Shown here in pieces: positions 44,377 through 52,992 of a DNA stretch of 64,000 nt. Location: contig NZ_JAACJS010000011.1 in NCBI RefSeq assembly GCF_009939005.1, positions 62,001 to 126,000 on the forward strand. Direction: 5' to 3'. Source of the DNA: Sediminibacterium roseum (GTDB taxonomy: Bacteria > Bacteroidota > Bacteroidia > Chitinophagales > Chitinophagaceae). The translations under genes and the position numbers were made by a program. The notes under the pieces were generated by a model. That model was not told the DNA's origin. It ran no database searches and was given only the letters and a program-made list of their open reading frames with translations. Each line of letters opens with the position of its first letter. The first letter of the stretch is position 1.

Positions 44377-46287
44377 ATGCATATCGTTAAAATAATTGCA
44401 CCTGCCGTTTTGTTTTTTTTTAACCCGACGCTTCATTCGCAGGAGTTGCGGGTGAAGGACGCTTACGCGGCTGCGTTATTGAAACTTGTTAAACCATTGC
44501 ATTCACTTCAAAACAAGAACAACAGCGACAAAGACGCGGGAGCATTGCGCTGTGTGCATTGTAATGTATTGCATACGCGCGCGGCGGAAGCGATGTATCC
44601 GTTTTATGTAACCTGGAAGATCACACGCAACGATTCCTTTCTTGTTGCCGCCAAACACGCGGCGCAGTGGCTGATGCAGCAGCAACAGGCAAACGGCAGC
44701 TGGAAAGAAACGCCCGAAGAATGGACCGGTACAACCACCGATCAATTGCTGATGATGCTGCTGACGTACGAAGGGATCCAGCAACAACTTTCACCACAGG
44801 AGAAGACCAACTGGACCGTTTCGATGCGGAAGGCCGCAGATTATTTACACGGTGTGATGAGCCCGGAGTTTGCGAGCATCAATTACGTTGCCACCACAAC
44901 AGCCACGCTGGCAAAGGCTGGGATATTGTTGAAGGACGACCGGTACATCGCGAAAGCCAGGTCGCTTGCGCACCGCGTTGCGTCTAAATTTGATACCGAT
45001 GGTTTCCTCAATGGAGAAGGCGGGAAAAGCCATGGCAACAAAATGGGTGTCGACCTCGGGTACAATATGGAAATGTCTTTGTGGGGGTTGGCACTTTATG
45101 CCCGTCTGACAAAAGACCAGGCAATTGATGGCCAGGTAAAAAAAGCGGTGCGTACGCACGTAAATTTTATTTATCCTGATGGATCGCTCGATGCATCCTG
45201 GGGCATACGTTCCAACAAATGGACCGGGTATGGAAGCGGCACCTCGGATGGCTGCCAGGTTTTGTTTTCGCTGTATGCGGATGTGGATCCTGTTTATGCA
45301 AATGCCTCACTGCGCAATTTAGCTTTTATCGAACAGAACATCACACGCAGCGGATTGCTTGGCTACGGGCCGATGCACGATGCGTTGTTCAGCGAACCGG
45401 CATGCATCTACCCCACTTTCACCAAGGCGAAAAACATTGCAATGGCATATATGCTTGAAACAAAAAACCTGCGTGTTGCAAAACCGATCCCGTCAGACAG
45501 CGCACATACGCTGCGTGATTTTAAAACAGTTGATGTTGCATTGATCCGCACAAAAAATATGATGGCAACCGTTACGGCCTACCGTTACAAAGACCAACTC
45601 GCGGGCTCAAAAGGCAAATACATGTTTCGACCCGGGGGCGGTACGGTCAGTCATTTGTGGATGAAAGGATGGGGCTTTGTACAGGCGTCAAGTCCCACGC
45701 AATATACACGCCCCGAACCCATGAGCTTCCCCGAAGCGCCGGGCGTGTTGCCGCTTACGCCCCGTATTGAATATTCAGATACCGCGGGCTATTTTACCAA
45801 TCTTTATGAATTCGATGCGCACTTTGAAACGGAAAGGCGCAACGGGCATTTCTATACAACGGCATACGGCGAACTGAAAGACAAGAACTGGTTAACGGGC
45901 GGGGTGGGTTATGAAACCCGGTATGATTTTTCGGATGCGGGCTTTGAGAAAACCATCCTACTTCGTTACCACGATGCATGGCCCGCCGTTAACGTTATTG
46001 AACCTTTTATTGATGCAGCAGGAACATCGTTCGTACAAACCGATAAGAAGAGCATTCTCATCAAAAAAGGACAACAGGTAATCCGCATTGAACTGGTCAG
46101 TGGAAATGCAGAACTAATGGTGGGGCAAGACAAAGAACATTACTGGGCGCCCTATCCCGCATTGCGCGCCATGCCGATCGTGTTTCACATCACTGCGCCC
46201 GACGGCAAGTACGAAGAAACGATACGGTATAGCGTAACAATAACAGAAAACAGTGCGGGCAAATCGAACACAAGCAACAGGCCCTAA
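44377..46287 (+). CDS. Exported alpha/alpha-toroid plus beta-domain protein, possible lyase or hydrolase
   Basis: 636 residues with a signal peptide (KIIAPAVLFFFNPTLHS). The N-terminal ~350 residues are helical hairpins (AAKHAAQWLMQQQQANGSWK, TTTDQLLMMLLTYEGIQQQL, NYVATTTATLAKAGILLKD, YNMEMSLWGLALYARLTKDQ, GTSDGCQVLFSLYADVDPVY). The C-terminal ~270 residues are beta-rich (KYMFRPGGGTVSHLWMKGWG, then YETRYDFSDAGFEKTILLRY). The toroid-plus-sandwich plan is that of heparinase II/III- and alginate-lyase-like enzymes, but no signature is exact. It could supply the lyase step needed by GH105. Confidence 0.75.
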   Translation: MHIVKIIAPAVLFFFNPTLHSQELRVKDAYAAALLKLVKPLHSLQNKNNSDKDAGALRCVHCNVLHTRAAEAMYPFYVTWKITRNDSFLVAAKHAAQWLMQQQQANGSWKETPEEWTGTTTDQLLMMLLTYEGIQQQLSPQEKTNWTVSMRKAADYLHGVMSPEFASINYVATTTATLAKAGILLKDDRYIAKARSLAHRVASKFDTDGFLNGEGGKSHGNKMGVDLGYNMEMSLWGLALYARLTKDQAIDGQVKKAVRTHVNFIYPDGSLDASWGIRSNKWTGYGSGTSDGCQVLFSLYADVDPVYANASLRNLAFIEQNITRSGLLGYGPMHDALFSEPACIYPTFTKAKNIAMAYMLETKNLRVAKPIPSDSAHTLRDFKTVDVALIRTKNMMATVTAYRYKDQLAGSKGKYMFRPGGGTVSHLWMKGWGFVQASSPTQYTRPEPMSFPEAPGVLPLTPRIEYSDTAGYFTNLYEFDAHFETERRNGHFYTTAYGELKDKNWLTGGVGYETRYDFSDAGFEKTILLRYHDAWPAVNVIEPFIDAAGTSFVQTDKKSILIKKGQQVIRIELVSGNAELMVGQDKEHYWAPYPALRAMPIVFHITAPDGKYEETIRYSVTITENSAGKSNTSNRP

Positions 46288-46323
46288 ACAGCATTGCTGT
46301 CAGGCCTGCGTTAAAATCATTTT

Positions 46324-47637
46324 ATGAATGGATTTATTTACCTGCTAGCCTGGTTTGTGATCAGTGTAGGACTGATCATCACATTAACAGCGAAATGGAA
46401 GGTGCATCCTTTCTTTGCGCTGCTGCTCGCCTGTTTTGTAATGGGTACAGGCACGGGTATGCCGGTTGTGCAAACACTGAACACCGTGAAAGAAGGTTTC
46501 GGGAACATCATGCGTTCGCTGGGATTGATCATCGTACTTGGAACCTCGCTCGGTGTATTGCTCGAAAAAAACGGGAGCACATTGGTAATGGCCCGCTGCA
46601 TTCAACGATGGTTGGGCAGCAAACGACCTGCATTGTCGATGAGTGTAACTGGGTTGATCGTTGGCATTCCTATTTTTTGTGATTCAGGATTTATCGTACT
46701 CAGTGGTCTGAACAAAACATTTGCGCGGCAAACAGGCGCATCCATTGTTACGGTTGCCGTTTCCATGGCCACGGGCCTGTACGCGGTGCATTGCCTCGTT
46801 CCACCGCATCCCGGTGCAGCAGCGGCAGCGGCGGTCATCGGTGTGGACTATGGGAAGCTTGTTCTTTATGGTGTAATTGTTGCGGTGCCTGCGGCACTCG
46901 TGGCTTACCTGTATGCTGTGCGTATGGGCAGGAAAGACAAACAGGTCGTTGCAGTGCACGAAGATCCTGTTGCGGAAAATAAAAATCTTCCTTCAGCAAC
47001 CGCATCGTTTCTTCCTGTGATCGCACCTATTTTGCTTATTACGGCAAAGGCGTTTGTTCCTGCAACCACGATCATTTCAGCGCCACTCGCAATATTGGGC
47101 GATCCTGTAATGGCGCTCGCCGCCGGTGTTTTGCTTGCGATGGCAGGATTAAAAAAAGAAAATGCCGGCGAACTGAACCACTGGCTGGCAGAGTCGGTTG
47201 AAAAAGCAGCGGGCATACTGGTGATCATCGGCGCCGGCGGTGCATTCGGCGCAGTGCTGGGAGCGGTCAACATCGGGAAACAATTCAGCGAGGTGTTGCC
47301 GCTGGCGAGCATGGGACTCGCATTCCCCTTCCTTCTTACCTTTCTTTTGAAAACGGCACAAGGTTCATCAACAGTGGCGATCATTACCGCTGCTTCCATC
47401 GTGCAACCCTTGTTGCCTGTACTCGGATTTGATACGCCTGAAAGCAAAATGTATTGCCTGCTGGCCATGGGTTCAGGATCGATGATGATCTCGCATGCGA
47501 ACGACGCATACTTCTGGGTGATCTCGAAATTTGAACGGATCTCCATGCAACCCATGCTGCGTGTTTATTCTGTAGCAACGATATTGATGGGATTGACCAG
47601 CTTTGCGGTGGTTTATCTTTTATACTTATTTTCCTGA
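46324..47637 (+). CDS. GntP-family gluconate-type H+ symporter
   Basis: 437 residues, about 12-14 membrane helices. GntP features: LIITLTAKWKVHPFFALLLA, VKEGFGNIMRSLGLIIVLGT, HCLVPPHPGAAAAAAVIGVD, LLKTAQGSSTVAIITAASIV and LAMGSGSMMISHANDAYFWV. The family imports gluconate, glycerate or related hydroxy acids. It is paired with a glycerate kinase 3 bases downstream, so glycerate or an aldonate is the likely cargo. Confidence 0.93.
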   Translation: MNGFIYLLAWFVISVGLIITLTAKWKVHPFFALLLACFVMGTGTGMPVVQTLNTVKEGFGNIMRSLGLIIVLGTSLGVLLEKNGSTLVMARCIQRWLGSKRPALSMSVTGLIVGIPIFCDSGFIVLSGLNKTFARQTGASIVTVAVSMATGLYAVHCLVPPHPGAAAAAAVIGVDYGKLVLYGVIVAVPAALVAYLYAVRMGRKDKQVVAVHEDPVAENKNLPSATASFLPVIAPILLITAKAFVPATTIISAPLAILGDPVMALAAGVLLAMAGLKKENAGELNHWLAESVEKAAGILVIIGAGGAFGAVLGAVNIGKQFSEVLPLASMGLAFPFLLTFLLKTAQGSSTVAIITAASIVQPLLPVLGFDTPESKMYCLLAMGSGSMMISHANDAYFWVISKFERISMQPMLRVYSVATILMGLTSFAVVYLLYLFS

Positions 47638-47640
47638 CGC

Positions 47641-48774
47641 ATGCACATCATCATCGCTCCCAACGCATTTAAACACAGCCTGGATGCTGCAAGCGCTGCA
47701 AAGGCTATCGAACAAGGCCTGCGCGCAGCCGATCCTTCATGCACAACCGAATGCATTCCTGTTGGCGATGGCGGTGATGGCACAGGCTCACTTCTTACCA
47801 ATGCGTTAAATGGCGATTCGGTTACAGCAACCGTGCAGGATCCTTTGGGGCGGCCCGTTACGGCATCGTACGGTATTACAAAGGGCCAGACGGCGATCAT
47901 TGAAATGGCCGCGGCTTCAGGCATCCGTTTGCTGAAACCGGAAGAATACGATCCCATGCGTGCAACATCATTCGGCACCGGACAACTCATCGCCGATGCG
48001 CTCAACAAGGGCGCAAAAAAGATCATGCTCTGTGTTGGCGGAAGTGCCACGGTGGATGGCGGATGTGGTTTGCTGCAGGCACTCGGTGTGCGGTTCCTGG
48101 ATGAACAAAATGAATTGACAAACGCGACCCCCGAAAATTTGCCCAGGCTCGCACGCATTGATCTTTCCAACATTCACCCGGCAATAAGAAACTGCGAACT
48201 CGCTGTTCTTTGTGATGTTTCCAATCCCCTGCTCGGCACCAACGGCGCAGCAAGGATCTTCGGCCCACAGAAAGGTGCAACAGAAAAAGAAGTTAAACTG
48301 CTCGAAAAAGGGTTGCAGCATTTTTCAGAACGCATCGAACAGGCAACGGGCCGCAACATTGCAGGCATGCCGCGAGGAGGTGCTGCAGGCGGTGTTGTTG
48401 CAGGACTCTGTGGTTTGCTGAACGGAAAAGCAGTGAATGGTATCGGGTATTTTCTTGACGAGATCTCTTTCGATCAGTCTCTTAAAAATGCCACACACGT
48501 TCTCACGGGAGAAGGAAGCATCGACCTGCAAACACTGGATGGCAAAGCCCCTTACGGCGTTGCCCTGCGCGCGAAGGAAAGAAACATACCCGTGACAGCT
48601 TTTGCCGGGCAGGTACCGGACAATGCAAAACACAATCTCTCAACCGTTTTTGAACAGGTGATCGTAATCACCGAAAAAGATACAACGCTCGAACAGGCCC
48701 TCGCCAATACCGGGAAGAACCTGGAGCAAAAAGCCTTTGAATGGATGAAACGTTTGCGCAACACATCCCGCTGA
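47641..48774 (+). CDS. Glycerate kinase (GarK/GlxK family)
   Basis: 377 residues. Family signatures: IIIAPNAFKHSLDAASAAKA, CIPVGDGGDGTGSLLTNAL, MRATSFGTGQLIADALNKGA, LCVGGSATVDGGCGLLQALG, GAARIFGPQKGAT and VLTGEGSIDLQTLDGKAPYG. It phosphorylates D-glycerate to 2- or 3-phosphoglycerate, the last step of aldarate or uronate degradation. It is the last gene of the long LacI-led run and converges with the metallophosphoesterase gene. Confidence 0.94.
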   Translation: MHIIIAPNAFKHSLDAASAAKAIEQGLRAADPSCTTECIPVGDGGDGTGSLLTNALNGDSVTATVQDPLGRPVTASYGITKGQTAIIEMAAASGIRLLKPEEYDPMRATSFGTGQLIADALNKGAKKIMLCVGGSATVDGGCGLLQALGVRFLDEQNELTNATPENLPRLARIDLSNIHPAIRNCELAVLCDVSNPLLGTNGAARIFGPQKGATEKEVKLLEKGLQHFSERIEQATGRNIAGMPRGGAAGGVVAGLCGLLNGKAVNGIGYFLDEISFDQSLKNATHVLTGEGSIDLQTLDGKAPYGVALRAKERNIPVTAFAGQVPDNAKHNLSTVFEQVIVITEKDTTLEQALANTGKNLEQKAFEWMKRLRNTSR

Positions 48775-48807
48775 CAGGATCGTTTCGTGATCTTCGTCAA
48801 GCCAGAA

Positions 48808-50238
48808 TCAATCCTTGGTAATTGTAAAACTGTCTACCTCCATACGGTCTGGCGCAAGTTGTTTTATGGTAAGGGTCTTGCCTTTCACATCCGCTACTGT
48901 AAAGCTGTGCACCTTTGAAACAAAACGATACGTAAATCCCTGCCAGGAGTCGCGGTCGTCTTGTTGCTCTTTGTTGTAAAGACCCTGTCCCCCTGCGCCG
49001 GTTACGAGATAAATGATCCCGTTCGGTTTGGTGATGTCTTTCCCATCAAACTTTTTATCGAGCGTCCATGCACCGGTAACGATCTTGCCTGCCGGTGTTT
49101 TTCCGGCACCACTCACCAATTGATATCCTGCGCGGTTGTCTGGCTTAAAGGTGAGCGGATAGCTTCGTTGGTAATTGTGCACATGACCCGTAAACACAAC
49201 ATCTACTTTGCCTGCCTCAAAAAGCGGTGCAAGCAGGCGCATCTGCTGTTGTTCAAAATGCGCGCGCGATGAATTGAAACCGGGCTGGTGAAACATCACG
49301 AAGCGCCAGTCGGCATCTTTTGCCTTTGCGAGATCATTGGTTACCCAGTCGATGAGTTCTTTATCCGTCCAGTCGACATAATTGTCTGCATCCAACACCA
49401 GCCAATGCGCATTGGCATAATCGTAAGAGAAATTTGCCATTGCCGGGTATGCTTTCCCCGCCGCATCCAGGAAGGCTTTTTTGCGTTCTTCCGCGCCCCT
49501 GATCGCCGGGTATACAACACCTTCTTTTCCTGCGGGGGCGTTCAAAGGTTGTTGCCAGTAATAGTAATAAGCAAGTGCATCCGGCGACCTGTCGAGATCG
49601 CGTGTTACAAGATCGTGGTTGCCCACTGCGGCCACAAACGGGATGCTGCTCATCAGCGGCACACCCGCAGTATCTTTTTTTGCCGTATTGTAGATGGGCC
49701 AGAATCTTTTGTTGTATTCACGCACCAACCCGTTGTCGTACACAATATCACCCGGGATCAATACGAGGTCCGGTTTTGCCTCGTACACGCCAAGTGCGAT
49801 ACCCATAGCCGCTTTGGTACCCGCGCCTACATCTCCAAACACAACAAAGCGGTAAGGTTGCTCCTTGCTTTTGGGCGCATGTGCGCTCGCTGAATACACC
49901 ATTTTCTTATCGTGAAATACGCGGTAGTCGAAGATGCTTCCGGGAACAAGTTCCGTGAGTGCGGCCTGGAAAAGCCGATGGGCTGCAACATTGTCCACTG
50001 CTATTGTTCTTGAAGAAAGCGTAACGGCTTTGGTCCACACATCGCCGGCGCTTTTTTTATACTGTACCTCGTAAACAGCGGATGAATCCACCGGCACCCA
50101 AAGCAAGTCCAACGAATTTGACGCAGGCTGGTAACCAACCTGGAGATAAGGGTTGACGAGGAACGCGGGTTTATCATCCTGTGCATATCCTGAAAAAAAC
50201 AGGAGTGCGGTGATCAATGTGGATAACAGTTGCTTCAT
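48808..50238 (-). CDS. Purple-acid-phosphatase-like metallophosphoesterase, exported
   Basis: 476 residues from the ATG at 50238, with a signal peptide (LLSTLITALLFFSGYAQ). An N-terminal fibronectin-III-like domain (VNPYLQVGYQPASNSLDLLW) precedes the phosphoesterase core. Metal motifs: FVVFGDVGAG, LIPGDIVYDNG, AAVGNHDL, FVMFHQPGF and FTGHVHNYQRS. It is a secreted phosphomonoesterase or diesterase. Monocistronic; 182 bases upstream of its start is the divergent DUF1343 gene. Confidence 0.9.
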   Translation of the reverse strand: MKQLLSTLITALLFFSGYAQDDKPAFLVNPYLQVGYQPASNSLDLLWVPVDSSAVYEVQYKKSAGDVWTKAVTLSSRTIAVDNVAAHRLFQAALTELVPGSIFDYRVFHDKKMVYSASAHAPKSKEQPYRFVVFGDVGAGTKAAMGIALGVYEAKPDLVLIPGDIVYDNGLVREYNKRFWPIYNTAKKDTAGVPLMSSIPFVAAVGNHDLVTRDLDRSPDALAYYYYWQQPLNAPAGKEGVVYPAIRGAEERKKAFLDAAGKAYPAMANFSYDYANAHWLVLDADNYVDWTDKELIDWVTNDLAKAKDADWRFVMFHQPGFNSSRAHFEQQQMRLLAPLFEAGKVDVVFTGHVHNYQRSYPLTFKPDNRAGYQLVSGAGKTPAGKIVTGAWTLDKKFDGKDITKPNGIIYLVTGAGGQGLYNKEQQDDRDSWQGFTYRFVSKVHSFTVADVKGKTLTIKQLAPDRMEVDSFTITKD

Positions 50239-50419
50239 ACTGCAATGTAGCAATATTGATTTTTGGGAGGAAACTTACTGCACACAATTCATAAATCGGT
50301 AATATGGGAAGAAGACGTCGGTCAAAACAACCGGCAAAGCGTTACCGAACTCATAAATGCGTCTATAATTTTGCAGCTATTCCTTCACACATTGTATATT
50401 TATCGTTCAATATACCGAT

Positions 50420-51646
50420 ATGAAAAAAGGAATGCTGCTTGCCGTTTGCCTGTTGTCGCTCATCTGCCTCTATTCTTTTCGTGGCAACAACAGTGGCACC
50501 ACTCCCGCTGCGGCCAAACCGATCATCACCGGCGCCGAACAGCTTGATAAATACCTGCCGTTGCTGAAGGGAAAGCGCGTGGCCATCATGGCAAACCCTA
50601 CAACGATCATTGGCAAATCGCACCTGGTAGACAGCCTGCAGAAGCTCGGTGTAAAAATTGTAAAAGTATTCGGCCCCGAACATGGCTTCCGTGGCAATGT
50701 TGGCGCAGGTGTGCATGTAGAGGATGAGGTGGACCCGGCAACAGGGATCCTCCTTGTTTCTTTGTACGGCGCCAAGAACAAACCCACCAAAGCAGACATG
50801 GCAGATGTAGACATCCTGTTGTACGATCTGCAGGATGTAGGCGTTCGGTACTACACCAACATCAATGCACTGGTACGCTTGATGGATGCATGCGTGGAGA
50901 ACGACAAAGAAATAATGATACTCGACAGGCCCAACCCGAACGCATACCTGATCGACGGCCCCATTCTCGATATGAAATACAAGTCAGGCATAGGACAGTT
51001 TCCCATACCTATGTCGCATGGCCTTACCGTAGGTGAATTCGCGATGATGGCGATCGGTGAAGGATGGCTGGCGGATAAGGAAAAAAAATGCAAACTCACG
51101 GTGATACCTGTGGCCAATTACGATCATGAGATGCCGTATGTGCTACCTGTGAAACCATCGCCCAACCTGAATACGCAGCAGGCGATCATGCTTTATCCTT
51201 CTACCTGCATGTTCGAAGCAACCTATCTGAACCATGGCCGCGGCACTTATTTCCCTTTCACTGTTCTCGGGAGCCCGGAGCTGAAAGGGATCTATTCGTT
51301 CTCTTATACGCCAACCAGCATCAAAGGCATGGCTGCAACACCATTGTTCATGGACCAGGAGTGTTTTGGGCTCGACCTGAGGAACTATGATGTGGAGAAA
51401 CTCAGGAAAAGCAAAAAGATCAATATCAGCTGGATCATCGAACTGTACAACAAGCATCCGTTCAAAGAAAAATTCTTCGACTCCAAACTGAGCCGGGAGA
51501 TGAACAGGATAGAGATCCAGGTTGGTGTGGGTGAGTTCAGGCAGCAGGTAATGAATGGTGTTCCCGAAGAAGAGATCCGCAAAAGCTGGGAACCCGGGTT
51601 GAGCAATTACAAAGAGATGCGCAAGAAATACCTCTTGTATCCTTAA
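50420..51646 (+). CDS. DUF1343 / NamZ-like exo-beta-N-acetylmuramidase (GH171)
   Basis: 408 residues with an N-terminal signal segment. Family features: RVAIMANPTTIIGKSHLVDS, VKVFGPEHGFRGNVGAGVHV, LLYDLQDVGVRYYTNINALV, IMILDRPNPNAYLIDGPILD, FPIPMSHGLTVGEFAMMAIG, ATYLNHGRGTYFPFTVLGSP. Enzymes of this family release terminal MurNAc from peptidoglycan fragments. This gives a plausible source of MurNAc for the MurQ-like protein at 35756, although the two genes are 14 kb apart and not in one operon. Confidence 0.9.
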   Translation: MKKGMLLAVCLLSLICLYSFRGNNSGTTPAAAKPIITGAEQLDKYLPLLKGKRVAIMANPTTIIGKSHLVDSLQKLGVKIVKVFGPEHGFRGNVGAGVHVEDEVDPATGILLVSLYGAKNKPTKADMADVDILLYDLQDVGVRYYTNINALVRLMDACVENDKEIMILDRPNPNAYLIDGPILDMKYKSGIGQFPIPMSHGLTVGEFAMMAIGEGWLADKEKKCKLTVIPVANYDHEMPYVLPVKPSPNLNTQQAIMLYPSTCMFEATYLNHGRGTYFPFTVLGSPELKGIYSFSYTPTSIKGMAATPLFMDQECFGLDLRNYDVEKLRKSKKINISWIIELYNKHPFKEKFFDSKLSREMNRIEIQVGVGEFRQQVMNGVPEEEIRKSWEPGLSNYKEMRKKYLLYP

Positions 51647-51670
51647 CCGTTTACAAACGGCACCACCATA

Positions 51671-51714
51671 AACCCTATGCCAACCAACGATCAGTTACCG
51701 GTGCGCATAGGGTT
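51671..51714 (+). terminator. Hairpin terminator after the NamZ-like gene
   Basis: AACCCTATGC (51671-51680) pairs with GCATAGGGTT (51705-51714), followed by a T-rich CTTTATTT. It lies 25 bases after the stop at 51646. The rest of the 236-base gap up to 51883 shows no further element. Confidence 0.65.
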
Positions 51715-51882
51715 CTTTATTTCCACACTTCGATAACGGGCGGAATTGTCAAAAACGGAGAAGTATTGGCTACAAGATGTGTTATGCAAAACAGGGCTTA
51801 ACCCGAAATTGCATAAGGTTGAGTAAGGGCGAAAGTTTCCTTCACAACCAATTACCTATCCCATCACTGTAAAACAATACGC

Positions 51883-52791
51883 ATGAAAAGCCTAAGCAAA
51901 TACATAGCTACCGGTTGTGTTGCCTGCATGGCAACGGCCAGTGCATACACGCAAAACGCCACGGGGGCGGCAAACAGGCTCATTACCTCCTACCCCGCTG
52001 CAATGATCGCTGCGCCGCCGGCGGAACTGAAGCTTGATACGTTTTATAAAAAATACACAGATGCATTCGGCATCCCCATTGTTTCGTCTCACAAAGTGCC
52101 CGACGATGCTTTGCTCATCGGCCGGGATATTGTGAACTACATGCTGGTTAAGCGGCCGGATGTGCGGGCCACATTGGTGAAACAAAAAGCGAGGCTGCTG
52201 ATCATGGCCGAAACAGAAATGGAGACCGATCTTCCCGAAAGAAGCAACTGGAAAAAACCGGCGAAAGACGATCGCCGCTTAACACCCGGCGAGCGCGAGA
52301 ACTATGATAAACCCGGTGGCATTGCAAGCATGTCTGACAGGGAATACTGGAACAAACGTGCACGCGGCATGGGCGGCACCATCACTTCCTGCGCGGAAGA
52401 AAACATTCTGGGTTATCCAGGCACACGTTACTACGGCGAGAACATACTTGTTCACGAATTCAGCCACAACATCATGAACGCATTGCGCAGTTGCGATACC
52501 ACTTTGTACCGCGAAATCCTGGCTGCATATGAAGACGCAAAAGCAAAAGGCATGTACAAAGGGCAATATGCCATCAATACGTCAGCAGAATATTGGGCAG
52601 AAGGAACGCAATGGTGGTTCTGGTCGAATTTTGAATTTTACGATGGCGCAACACGTGTTCAGACGCCCGACGACCTGAAAGCTTACGATCCGAAATTGTA
52701 TGCTTTGCTGGAGCAGGTTTATATCGGCCACCACAATCCCGCAGATGTTTATTACGGAAAGAACCTGAGGCCCGCTAGAGCAAGGCAATAA
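51883..52791 (+). CDS. Exported putative zinc metallopeptidase-like protein (HExxH)
   Basis: 302 residues with a signal peptide (YIATGCVACMATASAYTQ). The centre holds HEFSHNIMN (His191, Glu192, His195), a HExxH zinc site preceded by GTRYYGENILV. Downstream AEYWAEGTQWWF (Glu236, Glu240) offers the third ligand, as in gluzincins. The Tyr-Gly-Glu context and the helical tail (DLKAYDPKLYALLEQVYIG) resemble uncharacterised proteins of environmental bacteria. No peptidase family is certain and no activity is shown. Confidence 0.75.
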   Translation: MKSLSKYIATGCVACMATASAYTQNATGAANRLITSYPAAMIAAPPAELKLDTFYKKYTDAFGIPIVSSHKVPDDALLIGRDIVNYMLVKRPDVRATLVKQKARLLIMAETEMETDLPERSNWKKPAKDDRRLTPGERENYDKPGGIASMSDREYWNKRARGMGGTITSCAEENILGYPGTRYYGENILVHEFSHNIMNALRSCDTTLYREILAAYEDAKAKGMYKGQYAINTSAEYWAEGTQWWFWSNFEFYDGATRVQTPDDLKAYDPKLYALLEQVYIGHHNPADVYYGKNLRPARARQ

Positions 52792-52902
52792 AAAACATAA
52801 ACTGTATCTCATTCACAGCGGATGTCCTTCTGCTGCGAACAACTACGCCTCCTGCACTTTCGTGTTGTTTTTTCAGTGTCTTGAACCTATTGTTTCCTAC
52901 AA

Positions 52903-52936
52903 ACAAAAGGCAGCGATCACTCGCTGCCCTCTTTGT
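52903..52936. terminator. Bidirectional hairpin between convergent genes
   Basis: GGCAGCGA (52909-52916) pairs with TCGCTGCC (52921-52928) over a 4-base loop, extended by ACAAA and TTTGT outside. It lies between the HExxH gene (plus) and the GH127-like gene (minus) and has A/T runs on both sides. The rest of this 201-base gap is featureless. Confidence 0.8.
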
Positions 52937-52992
52937 CTAAAACCTATTGCATATGAGAAAAAAAACGGTTGAGATCTGTACCTTGATCAATT

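Noticed and set aside
24960..48774. Calling the LacI-led run a standard SusCD polysaccharide utilisation locus
   Set aside because: It has a TonB receptor of another subtype and no SusD; the only SusCD pair is at 55873-60459.
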